From: Streptococcus acidominimus
GTDB taxonomy: Bacteria; Bacillota; Bacilli; Lactobacillales; Streptococcaceae
Length of the DNA stretch: 36,098 bases
Direction of reading: 5' to 3'
Assembly: GCF_001921825.1 (NCBI RefSeq)
Contig: NZ_MSJL01000023.1
Span: 1-36,098, forward strand
Positions 8,858-17,338 of the stretch are shown here, one piece after another. The notes beneath the pieces were generated by a model. That model saw only the letters and a program-made list of their open reading frames with translations. It was not told the DNA's origin and ran no database searches. The position numbers and the translations under genes are program-made. How positions within the stretch are numbered: the first letter of the stretch is position 1; each line of letters begins with the position of its first letter.

Positions 8858-8940
8858 TGAAAATAGAAAAGTCGTTCACCTCTATTTTCATACAAAAGTT
8901 AAAAGAGAAGTGGTCAGGCCTTTTATGACCACTTCTTTTT
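8858..8940 (+). ncRNA. candidate small RNA with two hairpins
   Basis: Directly after the promoter-like sequence come two hairpins and no reading frame. The first pairs TGAAAATAG (8858-8866) with CTATTTTCA (8882-8890) around a 15-base loop. The second pairs AGAAGTGGTCA (8906-8916) with TGACCACTTCT (8926-8936) and runs into T residues, a good intrinsic terminator. Expected length is about 80 bases. No known streptococcal small RNA is recognised, and CiaR-type direct repeats are not seen in the promoter. Confidence 0.5.
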
Positions 8941-9148
8941 GGTTTTGAGTTAGGAGAGTAGTGTCAACTCATCAAGGTAGTTTGTGGAGAGAATGGGACT
9001 GAAAATGGCAGGGCATTGTATGCCGTGCTTGGTCGTTTGGCTGTCAGAGCGTCTGTTCCTTTGTCCCTAAAGGTCATCACATCTGTCATTCCCAAATAGA
9101 ATAGCCAACTCTCATAAGTGAACAAGTCTGTCATGATTCCAGCAAAAA

Positions 9149-9173
9149 GCCCTAAAACCAAATGTTTTAGGGC
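9149..9173 (-). terminator. bidirectional terminator downstream of the disulfide reductase gene
   Basis: GCCCTAAAAC and GTTTTAGGGC form a perfect 10-bp stem with a 5-base loop. On the minus strand TTTTTGC follows directly, a good tail; on the plus strand the tail is GCTATTTT. It lies 158 bases past the reductase stop. No convincing gene lies in 8941-9331; the minus frame at 8964-9161 starts inside this hairpin and is rejected. Confidence 0.65.
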
Positions 9174-9331
9174 GCTATTTTATATGGAAGCAGAGGCAGT
9201 AAAGAGTTATACTCTAGTCATCAACCTACTGACCACGACCTCTTAAAATGCTTGTTCCTATTTTAACCCTTGCTCGACTTTTTCAACTAAGGCTTAGGTG
9301 GAAAAGTTTTGGAATAGGGGTCTTCAATTGC

Positions 9332-10648
9332 TTATAGGTCAAAGACATCATTTAGATTTTCGGCTAGGGTTGGGTGAGTAAACAGCTGGTGTTTGAAGTA
9401 GGTGTAAGGGATATGGTTATCCATTGCAACAGTGATGATATTGATGATTTCTTGAGAACCAGTAGCGAAAATACTTGCTCCGAGAATTTCTTTGGTGCTT
9501 GTATTGACAACGACCTTGAAAGCTCCTCGTAGATTATTGTTGACATGGGCTCTCGGCATGCTTGCGACCGGTATTTCTTTCACAGCGTAGGGGAGATTAG
9601 CTTCTTTTGCTTGGGCTTCTGTCATCCCGATTTGAGATAGGGGAGGAGTAATGAATAGCGTATTAGGGATATTTTTCCGATTTTCGAGTGTGTAGTCTCC
9701 TGCTCCGGTCAAATAGTTATAGACAATCCGAGCATCATCGAGGGAAACGTAGGTAAACTGCGGCCCACCATTCACGTCTCCGACAGCAAACACACCTGGA
9801 ACGCTTGTTTCACAATGTTTGTTGACTTGAATAGCTCCCTGTTTTGATAATTGAATATCAGTGTTTTCTAATTGCAGTGGTGCGACATTGGGTTTGCGAC
9901 CTGTCGCATAGAGTAGGGCATCAAAAGAGTAGGTCTCATCTTCGGTGACAACGACAACCTTCTTGTCTTCGTTTTTAATTTCAGTTGTTCGAATGTTTTG
10001 CAGCAGTCTAATGCCATCCTCGCTTAGATATTGTTTGGCTAAGTGGGCAATCGAAGGCTCTGCTCGCGGCAAGAAAGTATCGGATGCGTCAAGGACAGTC
10101 ACTTTGCTCCCTAGTTGATTATAGAGGGTTGCAAATTCTAAGCCGATATTTCCCCCACCTAATATCCCTAAGATCTCTGGCAATTCGCTCAACTGTTGGA
10201 TTCCTGTTGAATCATAAACATAGTCGCTAGTTGCCAAGCCCGGGATTGGAAGGATATTGGAAGTTGCCCCTGTATTGATGATAATGATGTCCGCAGTGAT
10301 TTCTTGTCTGTCGTCTCCCGCTACCATTTCCAGTACCTTATTTGAAATGAAATGAGCTTCTGCGTCGAAAAGATCGACACTTTTATCTTGAAGCATTGCA
10401 TAATTTTTTTGATTTAAACGGCTCACAACAGCCTCTTTTTGTGAGAATACTTCTTCAAAACTCAGGTGCTGTTCTGCTGCCACAAGTAGTGTTTTAGTCG
10501 GGATACAGCCGATATTGATACAAGTTCCACCGTACATGGACGGACTACGCTCGATCAGAGCGACTTTTTTTCCTGCACTAGCGAATTTAGCAGCGAGTGT
10601 CTTTCCTGCCTTACCAAAACCAATAACAACGATGTCGTAATGTAACAT
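9332..10648 (-). CDS. RclA/Har-like FAD-dependent pyridine nucleotide-disulfide oxidoreductase
   Basis: The 438-residue protein has an N-terminal FAD site (IVVIGFGKAGKTLAAKF), the redox motif GGTCINIGCIPTKTL with its two active cysteines, an NAD(P)H-binding region (LGILGGGNIGLEFA), ATGRKPN, and the second FAD motif VFAVGDVNGG. The dimerisation domain ends with HPTLAENLNDVF. Length and motifs fit the RclA group, whose streptococcal members (Har) reduce hypothiocyanous acid made by host lactoperoxidase. That substrate is inferred from family; glutathione reductase or mercuric reductase are less likely. It stands alone with its own terminator. Confidence 0.85.
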   Translation of the reverse strand: MLHYDIVVIGFGKAGKTLAAKFASAGKKVALIERSPSMYGGTCINIGCIPTKTLLVAAEQHLSFEEVFSQKEAVVSRLNQKNYAMLQDKSVDLFDAEAHFISNKVLEMVAGDDRQEITADIIIINTGATSNILPIPGLATSDYVYDSTGIQQLSELPEILGILGGGNIGLEFATLYNQLGSKVTVLDASDTFLPRAEPSIAHLAKQYLSEDGIRLLQNIRTTEIKNEDKKVVVVTEDETYSFDALLYATGRKPNVAPLQLENTDIQLSKQGAIQVNKHCETSVPGVFAVGDVNGGPQFTYVSLDDARIVYNYLTGAGDYTLENRKNIPNTLFITPPLSQIGMTEAQAKEANLPYAVKEIPVASMPRAHVNNNLRGAFKVVVNTSTKEILGASIFATGSQEIINIITVAMDNHIPYTYFKHQLFTHPTLAENLNDVFDL

Positions 10649-10807
10649 GTGGATTCCTCCGTTTTTTTATTACTTGCATTATATCACTTCTAATTAAAAA
10701 ATACCGAATTCTGCTACGGAACGATTTGACCTTTAAAGCGCTTCAGTTTTCTGCCATATTGATGGAACAACTAGCTTATTTTATAAAGGATATGCTTGCC
10801 TCAATAG

Positions 10808-10836
10808 TTGATATTTGCTGTAAAATCCTGTATAAT
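10808..10836 (+). promoter_or_regulatory. promoter of the lipoprotein gene
   Basis: TTGATA (10808-10813), 17 bases, then a consensus TATAAT (10831-10836) lie 27 bases before the chosen start. This strong promoter also argues against starting the gene at an upstream in-frame codon at 10726. Confidence 0.8.
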
Positions 10837-10863
10837 ATACTGATAAGTATGGGAGGAAAACCA

Positions 10864-11745
10864 ATGGAAAAGAAAAAAATCATTCGCTTTTTGGTACTGT
10901 TGTCTGCTGGTGTATTATTAGCCTCGTGCGGTAATAGCTCAAAAGAAATGGGCAAAACAAAAGATAGTAGTGAAGTAGTGCAAACGGAGGAAGACAGGGT
11001 TCAAAAAGATGCAGAAACCTTACTCAATAGCGTTTTAACGGCAAGCGATCAGGGGTTTTCTCGACTATATGGTGAGTCGTATGATAAATGGACAAAAAAT
11101 ACCATCTTCCCAGAGCAGATTGAGGGGGCTGTAAAAGATAATAATTGGACACCAGAGACGAAATACACCTATCAGTATGCGAAAGATTTTGATAAACTAA
11201 CACCCTCTGAAGTGGTGGAGCGCTTCCTAGAGACGCGACGTGATAATCTAAAAGATATTAAAGAATACGATATTACAGATATTGCTGTCTCTAACGATAA
11301 GGCTACCGTCACCTTTAAAGCTCGCCAAATCAACAATACAGCCTCCGCTAATGCAGTCAGCAATATCTATTTAGCCTTGGCAGAGGGAGATCTGGATGTA
11401 TTCGGAGCTTTGAATCAAGCGAATGCAGCAGATAGTGAGTTTAAAAAATTGCATACCTTGGTTTCTTACTTCCTTTACTATGCAAACTTTAGCAATCTAT
11501 TAGTGACTTATAGCGATATTCCCAGTCGTTTGAATGAGACGCCTTTGACCGAGGGGATCTATGAGATTACCTTTGACTTAGAAAAAGCTCAGGATGACCA
11601 TTGGATTATTTCAGATAAAAATTACAAAAATCTGGTATCTGACCTGCTCAACTATGATGAAACAGCGACCCAGATTGTCTATCCAGATGGTACAAAAGCG
11701 AAAGAAGCACCAAAAGAAAGCAGTTCTTCTGGTGATGTTGGATAG
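10864..11745 (+). CDS. putative lipoprotein of unknown function
   Basis: Starting at 10864, after GGGAGG, the product has 293 residues. It has a basic N-terminus (MEKKKIIR), a hydrophobic core and a lipobox LLASC with Cys22, predicting a lipid-anchored protein on the outer face of the membrane. A low-complexity Ser/Lys/Glu linker follows, then a soluble acidic domain rich in Asp, Glu, Asn and Lys, ending in a Ser-rich tail. I recognise no enzymatic motif or named family. It is monocistronic: own promoter, own terminator at 11816-11850. Confidence 0.85.
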   Translation: MEKKKIIRFLVLLSAGVLLASCGNSSKEMGKTKDSSEVVQTEEDRVQKDAETLLNSVLTASDQGFSRLYGESYDKWTKNTIFPEQIEGAVKDNNWTPETKYTYQYAKDFDKLTPSEVVERFLETRRDNLKDIKEYDITDIAVSNDKATVTFKARQINNTASANAVSNIYLALAEGDLDVFGALNQANAADSEFKKLHTLVSYFLYYANFSNLLVTYSDIPSRLNETPLTEGIYEITFDLEKAQDDHWIISDKNYKNLVSDLLNYDETATQIVYPDGTKAKEAPKESSSSGDVG

Positions 11746-11815
11746 GAAGCATTGAATATCAGCCAGTTGCTCTACTATTCAAAAGTCAAAAGAAAAATAC
11801 CTATCGAAGCTAGAA

Positions 11816-11850
11816 AGGCTTATCCCTCGCATCAAGCAGGAGATAAGCCT
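11816..11850 (+). terminator. terminator after the lipoprotein gene
   Basis: AGGCTTATC (11816-11824) pairs with GATAAGCCT (11842-11850), followed by TTTTTG. The loop is 17 bases. Confidence 0.7.
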
Positions 11851-11931
11851 TTTTGTTTGTGCTGTTGAGGTCGGGATCGAATCCCTTTTTCCCCTTAATC
11901 TGAAACGTGGAGTAGAGCCGTTTGCCTTACG

Positions 11932-12364
11932 TTTCGCATAGAGTTTAGGATAAGCTACGAGGGGGAGACCGAAAAATAGGGGACTGGCGCGTGTTCATTG
12001 AAGACAAGGGAGGCTAAAGGGAGCCACACTTGACACGAGTTTCCCCTCGTTCTATCTCCCACCTCCCACAGTCTATTTCTAGACTGTTCGACACGAGTTT
12101 CCCTCGTTTTATTTCCCACCCTCCACCGTCTATCCCTAGACTGTGGAAGTAGCTAAAGCAGAAATAGTTATGTCCCCCTAAAGGGAGCCATACTTGACAC
12201 GAGTTTCCCTCGCTTTATTTCCGACCTTCCACCGTCTATTCCTAGACTGTAGAGGCAACTAAAGCAGAAACAGTTATGTCCCCCTAAAGGGAGCCATACC
12301 TGTAATCAGCTAAAGCAGAAACAGTTATGTCTCTTTTTCCGAGTTTTTAGCCCGTGTTCAATTA
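11932..12364 (+). repeat. structured repeat array 0 (degenerate, nested modules)
   Basis: No gene fits here. A repeat tail (TTTCGCATAGAGTTTAGG, about 11932-11949) precedes a diverged unit running from AAGCTACGAGG (11952) to CCCGTGTTCAATTA (12364). Inside are repeated modules seen in the other arrays: CGAG-loop-CTCG hairpins after TTGACA or TCGACA, hairpins of the type CCACAGTCTAT..TAGACTGTGG, CCCTAAAGGGAGCC palindromes, and AACAGTTATGTC segments. Modules lie inside one another. It lies beyond the lipoprotein terminator, on the same strand. Confidence 0.7.
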
Positions 12365-12576
12365 GAAAAGACAGACGAAACGACTATAAAAATACAGAAA
12401 ATCAACACATGGTGCTCGGTCATATTTAAGATAAGATTAAGGCTTGAAACATAGAATGATATCATAGTAAGCGCTTTACAAAGTCCTTGTGTCAGGTACT
12501 CCCTTACTTGTAATCAAGAGTAGTGCTTGCACAAGTCAATCAATCATAAAGTAATGAGTATTTTAGGAGGAATTTC

Positions 12577-13236
12577 ATGTCTATTTCACAGTTTTCTTGG
12601 CACGGTAGTGATAAGCGAAAGGCACTCGAAGCCCTGTTCTTATTTGTTGTTTTTTATGCGCTCAATTTTTTCCTAATTCAGGAACTGCCACACTTAGCAA
12701 TAATTGAAAGGCTTCAAGTCCCTTATATCAGTGATATAGTGGTAACCCTTGTTGATGTAGGAACCCTTTTAGCATTATTGTATGTGATGAGGAAGCGCCA
12801 TTTTGACTTGTCTGATAAACTGCTTCAAAAGAGCTTGAAGACCCTTATTACGGTCGGTGTCGTAGCATTTGTTCTTATTTTAGCGAGCGGTTACCTTTTA
12901 GAGTTTATGCGCCCCGTCCCCTTTGACGATCGGCTTATTACATTTTTTATTGAATTTATCGTAGCAGTGATTTCGGGTCCGATATTTGAAGAGGTTCTTT
13001 TTAGGGGATTGCTACTCAAGTACGTTTTTGCAGATAGACCGGAGATAGGTCTTCTGGTATCCAGTTTCCTCTTTGTACTGATCCATCCGTCAGTCGATTG
13101 GACTGCCTATTGGTATCACGGTATTCCGGGGATTATTCTTGGTCTAGCCTATAACTATTCGAAATCAATCAAGGTTCCGGTCGGTGTTCATATAGCGATT
13201 AACCTCGTATCACATATTAAGGTGAAACTACTGTAA
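12577..13236 (+). CDS. CPBP-family intramembrane metalloprotease
   Basis: The 219-residue membrane protein has several hydrophobic segments and the three family motifs: EEVLFR (EExxxR), FVLIH (FxxxH) and HIAIN (HxxxN/D), supplying Glu and His residues of the active site. Relatives process prenylated or peptide substrates or protect against own bacteriocins; none is shown here. AGGAGG nine bases before ATG fixes the start. The 212 bases upstream carry no clear gene; a sequence like a catabolite element (GTAAGCGCTTTAC, about 12467) is an imperfect match. A terminator follows. Confidence 0.88.
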   Translation: MSISQFSWHGSDKRKALEALFLFVVFYALNFFLIQELPHLAIIERLQVPYISDIVVTLVDVGTLLALLYVMRKRHFDLSDKLLQKSLKTLITVGVVAFVLILASGYLLEFMRPVPFDDRLITFFIEFIVAVISGPIFEEVLFRGLLLKYVFADRPEIGLLVSSFLFVLIHPSVDWTAYWYHGIPGIILGLAYNYSKSIKVPVGVHIAINLVSHIKVKLL

Positions 13237-13250
13237 GAGTATAAAAATGC

Positions 13251-13290
13251 CACAGCTGTTCAGCTTTAGCTGCAACAGCTGTGCGCTTTT
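13251..13290 (+). terminator. terminator after the CPBP gene
   Basis: CACAGCTGTT (13251-13260) pairs with AACAGCTGTG (13274-13283), with an inner CAGC-TTTA-GCTG extension, and then CGCTTTTTTT. A strong intrinsic terminator. Confidence 0.85.
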
Positions 13291-13418
13291 TTTATTTATC
13301 GGATTTTTCTCCTACCTTAAACGACGATAAGCCCAGTATAGGAAATCCGTTTATCGCCCAGGAACCAGTCCAGACCTCCTGTTTCTAGATTGAGGCTAGG
13401 ATAATCTACTGGCTTATC

Positions 13419-14033
13419 CTACTCTTCGTCATCAGGATAGACCCGCTCACCGTACTTTGCGATATATGCTTCCCGCAGTCTGTCTAATTCCTCCCACAGG
13501 GGTTCCTCGACCGCTTCCATTGTAGAGATTTCTTCCAAGCTTCGTTCATTGGCTTCCTCAAAGGTAAGCGATAGGAGGTCTTGGTGCTTAGATATAAATT
13601 CCTCAATCGTCAGCCATGTATTTTTATCGTCCTCGCTAATCAGTCCCTCCAGAGCGCTTGCCACCTCAATAGCCATAATATAGATAGCGCGTTTGTCAAC
13701 TGTTAAGATAGTTTGATGAGAGGAAGTAAGTCTAAGACAGTCACCTTTTTCACGATAATCACTGATGAATGCATTTTCAAATTCCATTCCCAACATTTCT
13801 CTTCTTAGGGGTGAATGTAAATCTACAATCTTCTTATTACACCATCTATTATCATTATTCCACTTATTGTAGGATAGCCAAATATAGCAATCTTCTTGCA
13901 ACATCTCATCATTTCCTGAATGGCTTAAACTTAGTTCTTTTCCCTCTCTTTCCTTAAACCACATTTTATGTGCCAGTTCCTCGTAGCCGAAAGATAACTG
14001 CTTGGTAAACTTGCTTTTAATATATAATCTCAT
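13419..14033 (-). CDS. putative immunity protein of the LXG toxin
   Basis: The 204-residue soluble protein starts 10 bases after the LXG gene stop, with no promoter between. It has no signal peptide or membrane segment. It is rich in Trp, Glu and Asp, with a very acidic tail (VYPDDEE). I know no named family. Position directly after an LXG effector is where these loci carry the cognate immunity gene; that is the only basis for the call. The AGGAGAA before ATG is good. It could instead be a chaperone or an unrelated gene. Confidence 0.65.
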   Translation of the reverse strand: MRLYIKSKFTKQLSFGYEELAHKMWFKEREGKELSLSHSGNDEMLQEDCYIWLSYNKWNNDNRWCNKKIVDLHSPLRREMLGMEFENAFISDYREKGDCLRLTSSHQTILTVDKRAIYIMAIEVASALEGLISEDDKNTWLTIEEFISKHQDLLSLTFEEANERSLEEISTMEAVEEPLWEELDRLREAYIAKYGERVYPDDEE

Positions 14034-14043
14034 CTCATTTCTC

Positions 14044-15627
14044 CTATGACTTCAGCCATTGATATGCATTCCAGATTTTCTTTACTAATTCATCAAGCTG
14101 TCCTTTCCCTAAGTTTCTAACTTCAGGTATATGCAGATCCTTGAGAACTCTGTAAATACTGTTTTTATCAGTTATTTCTGAAATAGGAATGTCAACTTTT
14201 AGTGGTGACCTTTTCCCTCCACCTGTTTGGATATGGATAGAATGGCTATCCGGCTCTGCATCAACTCGAATTTTAGCTTTTCTGCCATTGATTCTACCTT
14301 CCACAGGCTTGCCAAAGGTCTTACTGGTTGGTTTTGTTGCCTGCCAATGGTCATAACTCTGTGTAAAACTAAGTTGCAGATCTTTCGTTGCGAGTGCGAT
14401 TTCTGACAAGCCATCCACTAAGGCAGCCGTTCCACTGGCTACGAATGTGGCTGATAGAGATATGCCAGCTGCAGCTGCAGAGGCAATGGGGATAGTAGCA
14501 GTCCCTCCTGTGGGGAGACTGAGGGCTATACCGCCAGTAGCACCTAGTCCAGCACTCAGGATTGTTCCGATTGAACCAGCTGTGATTTGGATGACTCCAC
14601 TTAAAATTTGTGTAGCCTGCTCTCCTAATGCTTCTAATAATTGACTGTTTTTTTCTTCGTTGCCTTGCTTGGTCAGTTCTTCATCAAATGTCCCGTTTTT
14701 TAAAACGATGATTCCATCATTTGAACCAACATTGATAGGCACAAGGCTCACAATATTTCCCTGATGGTCAAATGTGAGCGCTTGGTTGACAGCTTGGATA
14801 ATCAGTGGCCACTCACTCGCAGGCTTGCCCTCTAAAAGAGCAGTCAGTTCTTTCCGATAGAATCTAGCTGCTTCATCAGACAACATCAAGTCCCTAATAT
14901 TCTGATTGATCAGAGACAGCTTTGGATCGTCTCCCCTGTCAAAGGTCTGGATATCTTGTCCTTTTAGGCTACTGAACCAGGCCATGGATATGCCCGTCGT
15001 ATTATAATGCCCATTCGCATCTACCGTAATCTGGTGAAGAGCAGTTGCCCCTTGTATAGCCAGTTGAAGAACGACTAGGCTATCTAAAAAATAACGAGAT
15101 ACATCTTGATGGAACCATTCCAATTTTTGGATTCGTGTTTCAAGGTCACGAATACCAAGCTCCAATTGTCTCTTTAAATCCTTTAAAAGAAAAATCTGTT
15201 CCCAAAGGTGATCACTATTACCTGTGAGAAAGGATTGGAGCTGGGTCAGCAACTGGGAATTGCTTTCTAGCTGTTCCTCAACTAGGGCTAGACTTTGATA
15301 GCGATTGTTGAGCTGTTCTTTTAATTGGTCTAGATCAAGTATGCCGTATTCTGAAACGACAGAATCTGCATATTGGTAAGATGTCAATTCAGCTTGGATA
15401 TCATCAACCGCTGTTTGTAATTTCTTGATAGATGGCACAATGACCTCTGCAAAGAGTTCTCGTCCAGCTGTATAGGCGGCACCTGTCAACTCTCCTGAAT
15501 CCACAGTTGAAATCAAGTGGTCACATCCGCTGGACAATCGATCCATTATCTGTTTTGCAATTGCGATATTATTGTTCATAGCCTGCATTAGATTCTCTGA
15601 ATCGGTGCTACTATATCTTAATCCCAT
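14044..15627 (-). CDS. LXG-domain type VII secretion toxin
   Basis: The 527-residue protein has an N-terminal LXG-type helical domain (MGLRYSSTDSENL..., with GAAYTAGRELFAEVIVPSIKKL near residues 50-70 and coiled-coil segments to about 190), the part that directs export by the type VII system. A Gly/Ala-rich hydrophobic stretch (about residues 340-405, with spaced glycines) precedes a polar C-terminal domain of about 95 residues (from GKPVEGRINGRK), the expected variable toxin. HSIHIQTGGGKRS is notable there; I cannot assign its activity. The start overlaps the end of the upstream gene. No secretion machinery is in the window. Confidence 0.82.
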   Translation of the reverse strand: MGLRYSSTDSENLMQAMNNNIAIAKQIMDRLSSGCDHLISTVDSGELTGAAYTAGRELFAEVIVPSIKKLQTAVDDIQAELTSYQYADSVVSEYGILDLDQLKEQLNNRYQSLALVEEQLESNSQLLTQLQSFLTGNSDHLWEQIFLLKDLKRQLELGIRDLETRIQKLEWFHQDVSRYFLDSLVVLQLAIQGATALHQITVDANGHYNTTGISMAWFSSLKGQDIQTFDRGDDPKLSLINQNIRDLMLSDEAARFYRKELTALLEGKPASEWPLIIQAVNQALTFDHQGNIVSLVPINVGSNDGIIVLKNGTFDEELTKQGNEEKNSQLLEALGEQATQILSGVIQITAGSIGTILSAGLGATGGIALSLPTGGTATIPIASAAAAGISLSATFVASGTAALVDGLSEIALATKDLQLSFTQSYDHWQATKPTSKTFGKPVEGRINGRKAKIRVDAEPDSHSIHIQTGGGKRSPLKVDIPISEITDKNSIYRVLKDLHIPEVRNLGKGQLDELVKKIWNAYQWLKS

Positions 15628-15980
15628 GGTAGTTGGCTCCTTTCCTTGATAATGTGTTCACGCTGATCATAGTTGGAGCGTTTAAAGGATTGTTGGACAT
15701 CGGCTAACATTGCCATCCCCCTGTCTACATATCGCCTCATTTGTAGATTCGTTTGCTGATGATATTCCAAGTCCCTTGTTAATGGAGTATGATAGGGCGT
15801 TCTTGATTGGTGGAGCAATTGTTCTTCTCGTCTGGATAATTGCTCAAAACGGTTATAAAATTCTTCAAGAGAGCCTTCAAAACGCTTTTTGAGGGAAATG
15901 AATTGGTCTTCTTGTTCTTCCAGTGCTAGGAGAGCTCGATTTAGCTCCTGCCGTTTTTCTTCATGTTTATCTTTCCTCAT
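15618..15980 (-). CDS. Lap2-like DUF3958 family targeting protein
   Basis: The product of 120 residues (MRKDKHEEKRQELNRALLAL...) is almost wholly helical and charged, with heptad-like patterns, as in DUF3958 (Lap2) proteins that partner an LXG effector for type VII export. A longer frame reaches 16190 but overlaps the preceding gene. The start at 15980 follows GGGAGAAA and lies one base past that gene's stop. Its 3' end overlaps the LXG start by ten bases. Family name is from size, position and character. Confidence 0.75.
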   Translation of the reverse strand: MRKDKHEEKRQELNRALLALEEQEDQFISLKKRFEGSLEEFYNRFEQLSRREEQLLHQSRTPYHTPLTRDLEYHQQTNLQMRRYVDRGMAMLADVQQSFKRSNYDQREHIIKERSQLPWD

Positions 15981-15981
15981 C

Positions 15982-16260
15982 TTATTTCTCCCAGCGTTTG
16001 GCTTCTTCCAGATCTTGTTTTGCAATTTTTTGAGCGATGTCGGGGAATTTCGTCGCTTGCGCGAGCGTGGCGGCGGTAAATTGACTGACGGCTTGTAAGA
16101 TCTGATTTGTGACCTGACGTGCATTCTCCATCCCTGTAATCCCGCTCGAATAACCAAACTCGACCTGTTGGTTCTGCCTTGCGGAAACATCTATATCGAC
16201 CAGACGAGAAATGGCTTCTTGTGCAGCGATTGTGCTCGATTTTATTTCTCCTTTTTCCAT
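15982..16260 (-). CDS. Lap1-like DUF3130/TIGR04197 small type VII protein
   Basis: The product of 92 residues (MEKGEIKSSTIAAQEAISRL...) resembles WXG100-like DUF3130 (Lap1) partners of LXG effectors: helical, Ala/Gln-rich, with a central GYSSGITGM turn. Such proteins bind the LXG domain and present it to the secretion ATPase. AGGAGG upstream of ATG is clear. It is first in a four-gene unit with a promoter at 16298-16326. Confidence 0.82.
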   Translation of the reverse strand: MEKGEIKSSTIAAQEAISRLVDIDVSARQNQQVEFGYSSGITGMENARQVTNQILQAVSQFTAATLAQATKFPDIAQKIAKQDLEEAKRWEK

Positions 16261-16297
16261 TTTTTATGCCTCCTACCCTTTATAATTTATCAGATAT

Positions 16298-16326
16298 AGC
16301 ATAGCATAAGTATCCTTGTTTTACAA
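16298..16326 (-). promoter_or_regulatory. promoter of the LXG cassette
   Basis: On the minus strand TTGTAA (16326-16321), 17 bases and TATGCT (16303-16298) lie about 38 bases before the Lap1-like start. Confidence 0.6.
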
Positions 16327-16388
16327 GTTTTTAAAAAATAAAATGATGGTATTAGAAATTGTGCGGACGAGGGTAGTACCTTGAGTTT

Positions 16389-17225
16389 TTACGCTTGTTT
16401 ATGCTGTCGGCGGTACTCGCTAGGACTGATATGAAAATAGTGTTTGAAGACGGAGCTGAAGGTTAGGGGGTCTACGTAGCCAACAGAGTATGCCACTTCT
16501 GTGATGCTAAGATCGGGATGAAGCAGGAGTTCACAGCTACGATCCATTTTGACTTGGAGAATGTATTCCTTGATCGAATAGCCCGTTTCTTTCTTAAAAA
16601 TCTTGTAGAGATAGCTTCGATTTAAGGATAATTTCTCTGCAATTTCAGCGACCTTGAGGGGGGAATTGTAGCAGTTATGGATCATTTTGATGGCCTGTTG
16701 GACATAGTTTTGGGTCAGATGATTGGCTTTATAGAGGTCTTCATTTGGAAATTCAGCAATCAGATGCGCTAGTAGGGTTTGGAGTTGTCCGACAAGGCTC
16801 AACTCCGTAATGATGTTGAGCTTGTGGATAGGGCTCTCGGTGATGGCTTGCATGGTCTTTAAAATAGGAGAATGGAGGGTCGAGTGCAGGAAATACTGAT
16901 CGAGCAAGGTTGTCTGTTGTAGAATCGCTTGGGCGCGTGTGCCACTGAAGCCTACCCAGATGTAAGACCAAGGCTCTTCTGCATCTGCCTGATAGAGCGT
17001 CACTTCATTTTGTGGAAGGATAAACAAGTCGCCCGCCTGCAACTCTGTCGTCTTGCCTTTGACAGTGAAGCGTCCTTTTCCGGACACGATAAAGTGTAGG
17101 ACATAATTGTCACGAATCGATGGACCAAACGAATAGTTCTTATCGCATTGTTCTGCTCCGTAGTGGTCGACGTTCAGGTCAACATTGTATCCTTCAAGTT
17201 CATAGTAGGTATTCAGTATATTCAT
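16389..17225 (-). CDS. msmR: AraC-family regulator, MsmR-like
   Basis: The 278-residue protein has an N-terminal sugar-sensing cupin (YVLHFIVSGKGRFTVKGKTTELQAGDLFILP) and a C-terminal double helix-turn-helix (AEIAEKLSLNRSYLYKIFKKETG, then SITEVAYSVGYVDPLTFSSVFKHYFHISPSEYR). It is divergent from aga, as MsmR is beside the multiple-sugar-metabolism operon of S. mutans, which it activates in the presence of raffinose or melibiose. The inducer here is inferred from the context. No ribosome site better than AGGTG is seen. Confidence 0.85.
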   Translation of the reverse strand: MNILNTYYELEGYNVDLNVDHYGAEQCDKNYSFGPSIRDNYVLHFIVSGKGRFTVKGKTTELQAGDLFILPQNEVTLYQADAEEPWSYIWVGFSGTRAQAILQQTTLLDQYFLHSTLHSPILKTMQAITESPIHKLNIITELSLVGQLQTLLAHLIAEFPNEDLYKANHLTQNYVQQAIKMIHNCYNSPLKVAEIAEKLSLNRSYLYKIFKKETGYSIKEYILQVKMDRSCELLLHPDLSITEVAYSVGYVDPLTFSSVFKHYFHISPSEYRRQHKQA

Positions 17226-17278
17226 TCTTTCACCTCTTAGGAAACATTATACCATGTCTTGGTGACATAATTCTATTT

Positions 17279-17294
17279 TTTAAAACGCTTTCAT
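17279..17294 (+). promoter_or_regulatory. cre-like site in the aga promoter
   Basis: TTTAAAACGCTTTCAT matches the CcpA cre element (ATGAAAACGCTTTCAT) except for the first three positions. It overlaps the region between a missing -35 and TATAAT (17299-17304), suiting catabolite repression of a promoter that also needs an activator. Confidence 0.65.
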
Positions 17295-17338
17295 TTGCTA
17301 TAATTGTTCCTGTAAGAAAGATAGGAGAAAGAGAAAAA

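Noticed and set aside
8964..9161. 65-codon minus-strand frame
   Set aside because: Its ATG lies in a terminator hairpin, there is no ribosome site and no recognisable family.
12465..12480. catabolite-response element before the CPBP gene
   Set aside because: GTAAGCGCTTTAC is palindromic but misses key cre positions and is about 100 bases from the gene.
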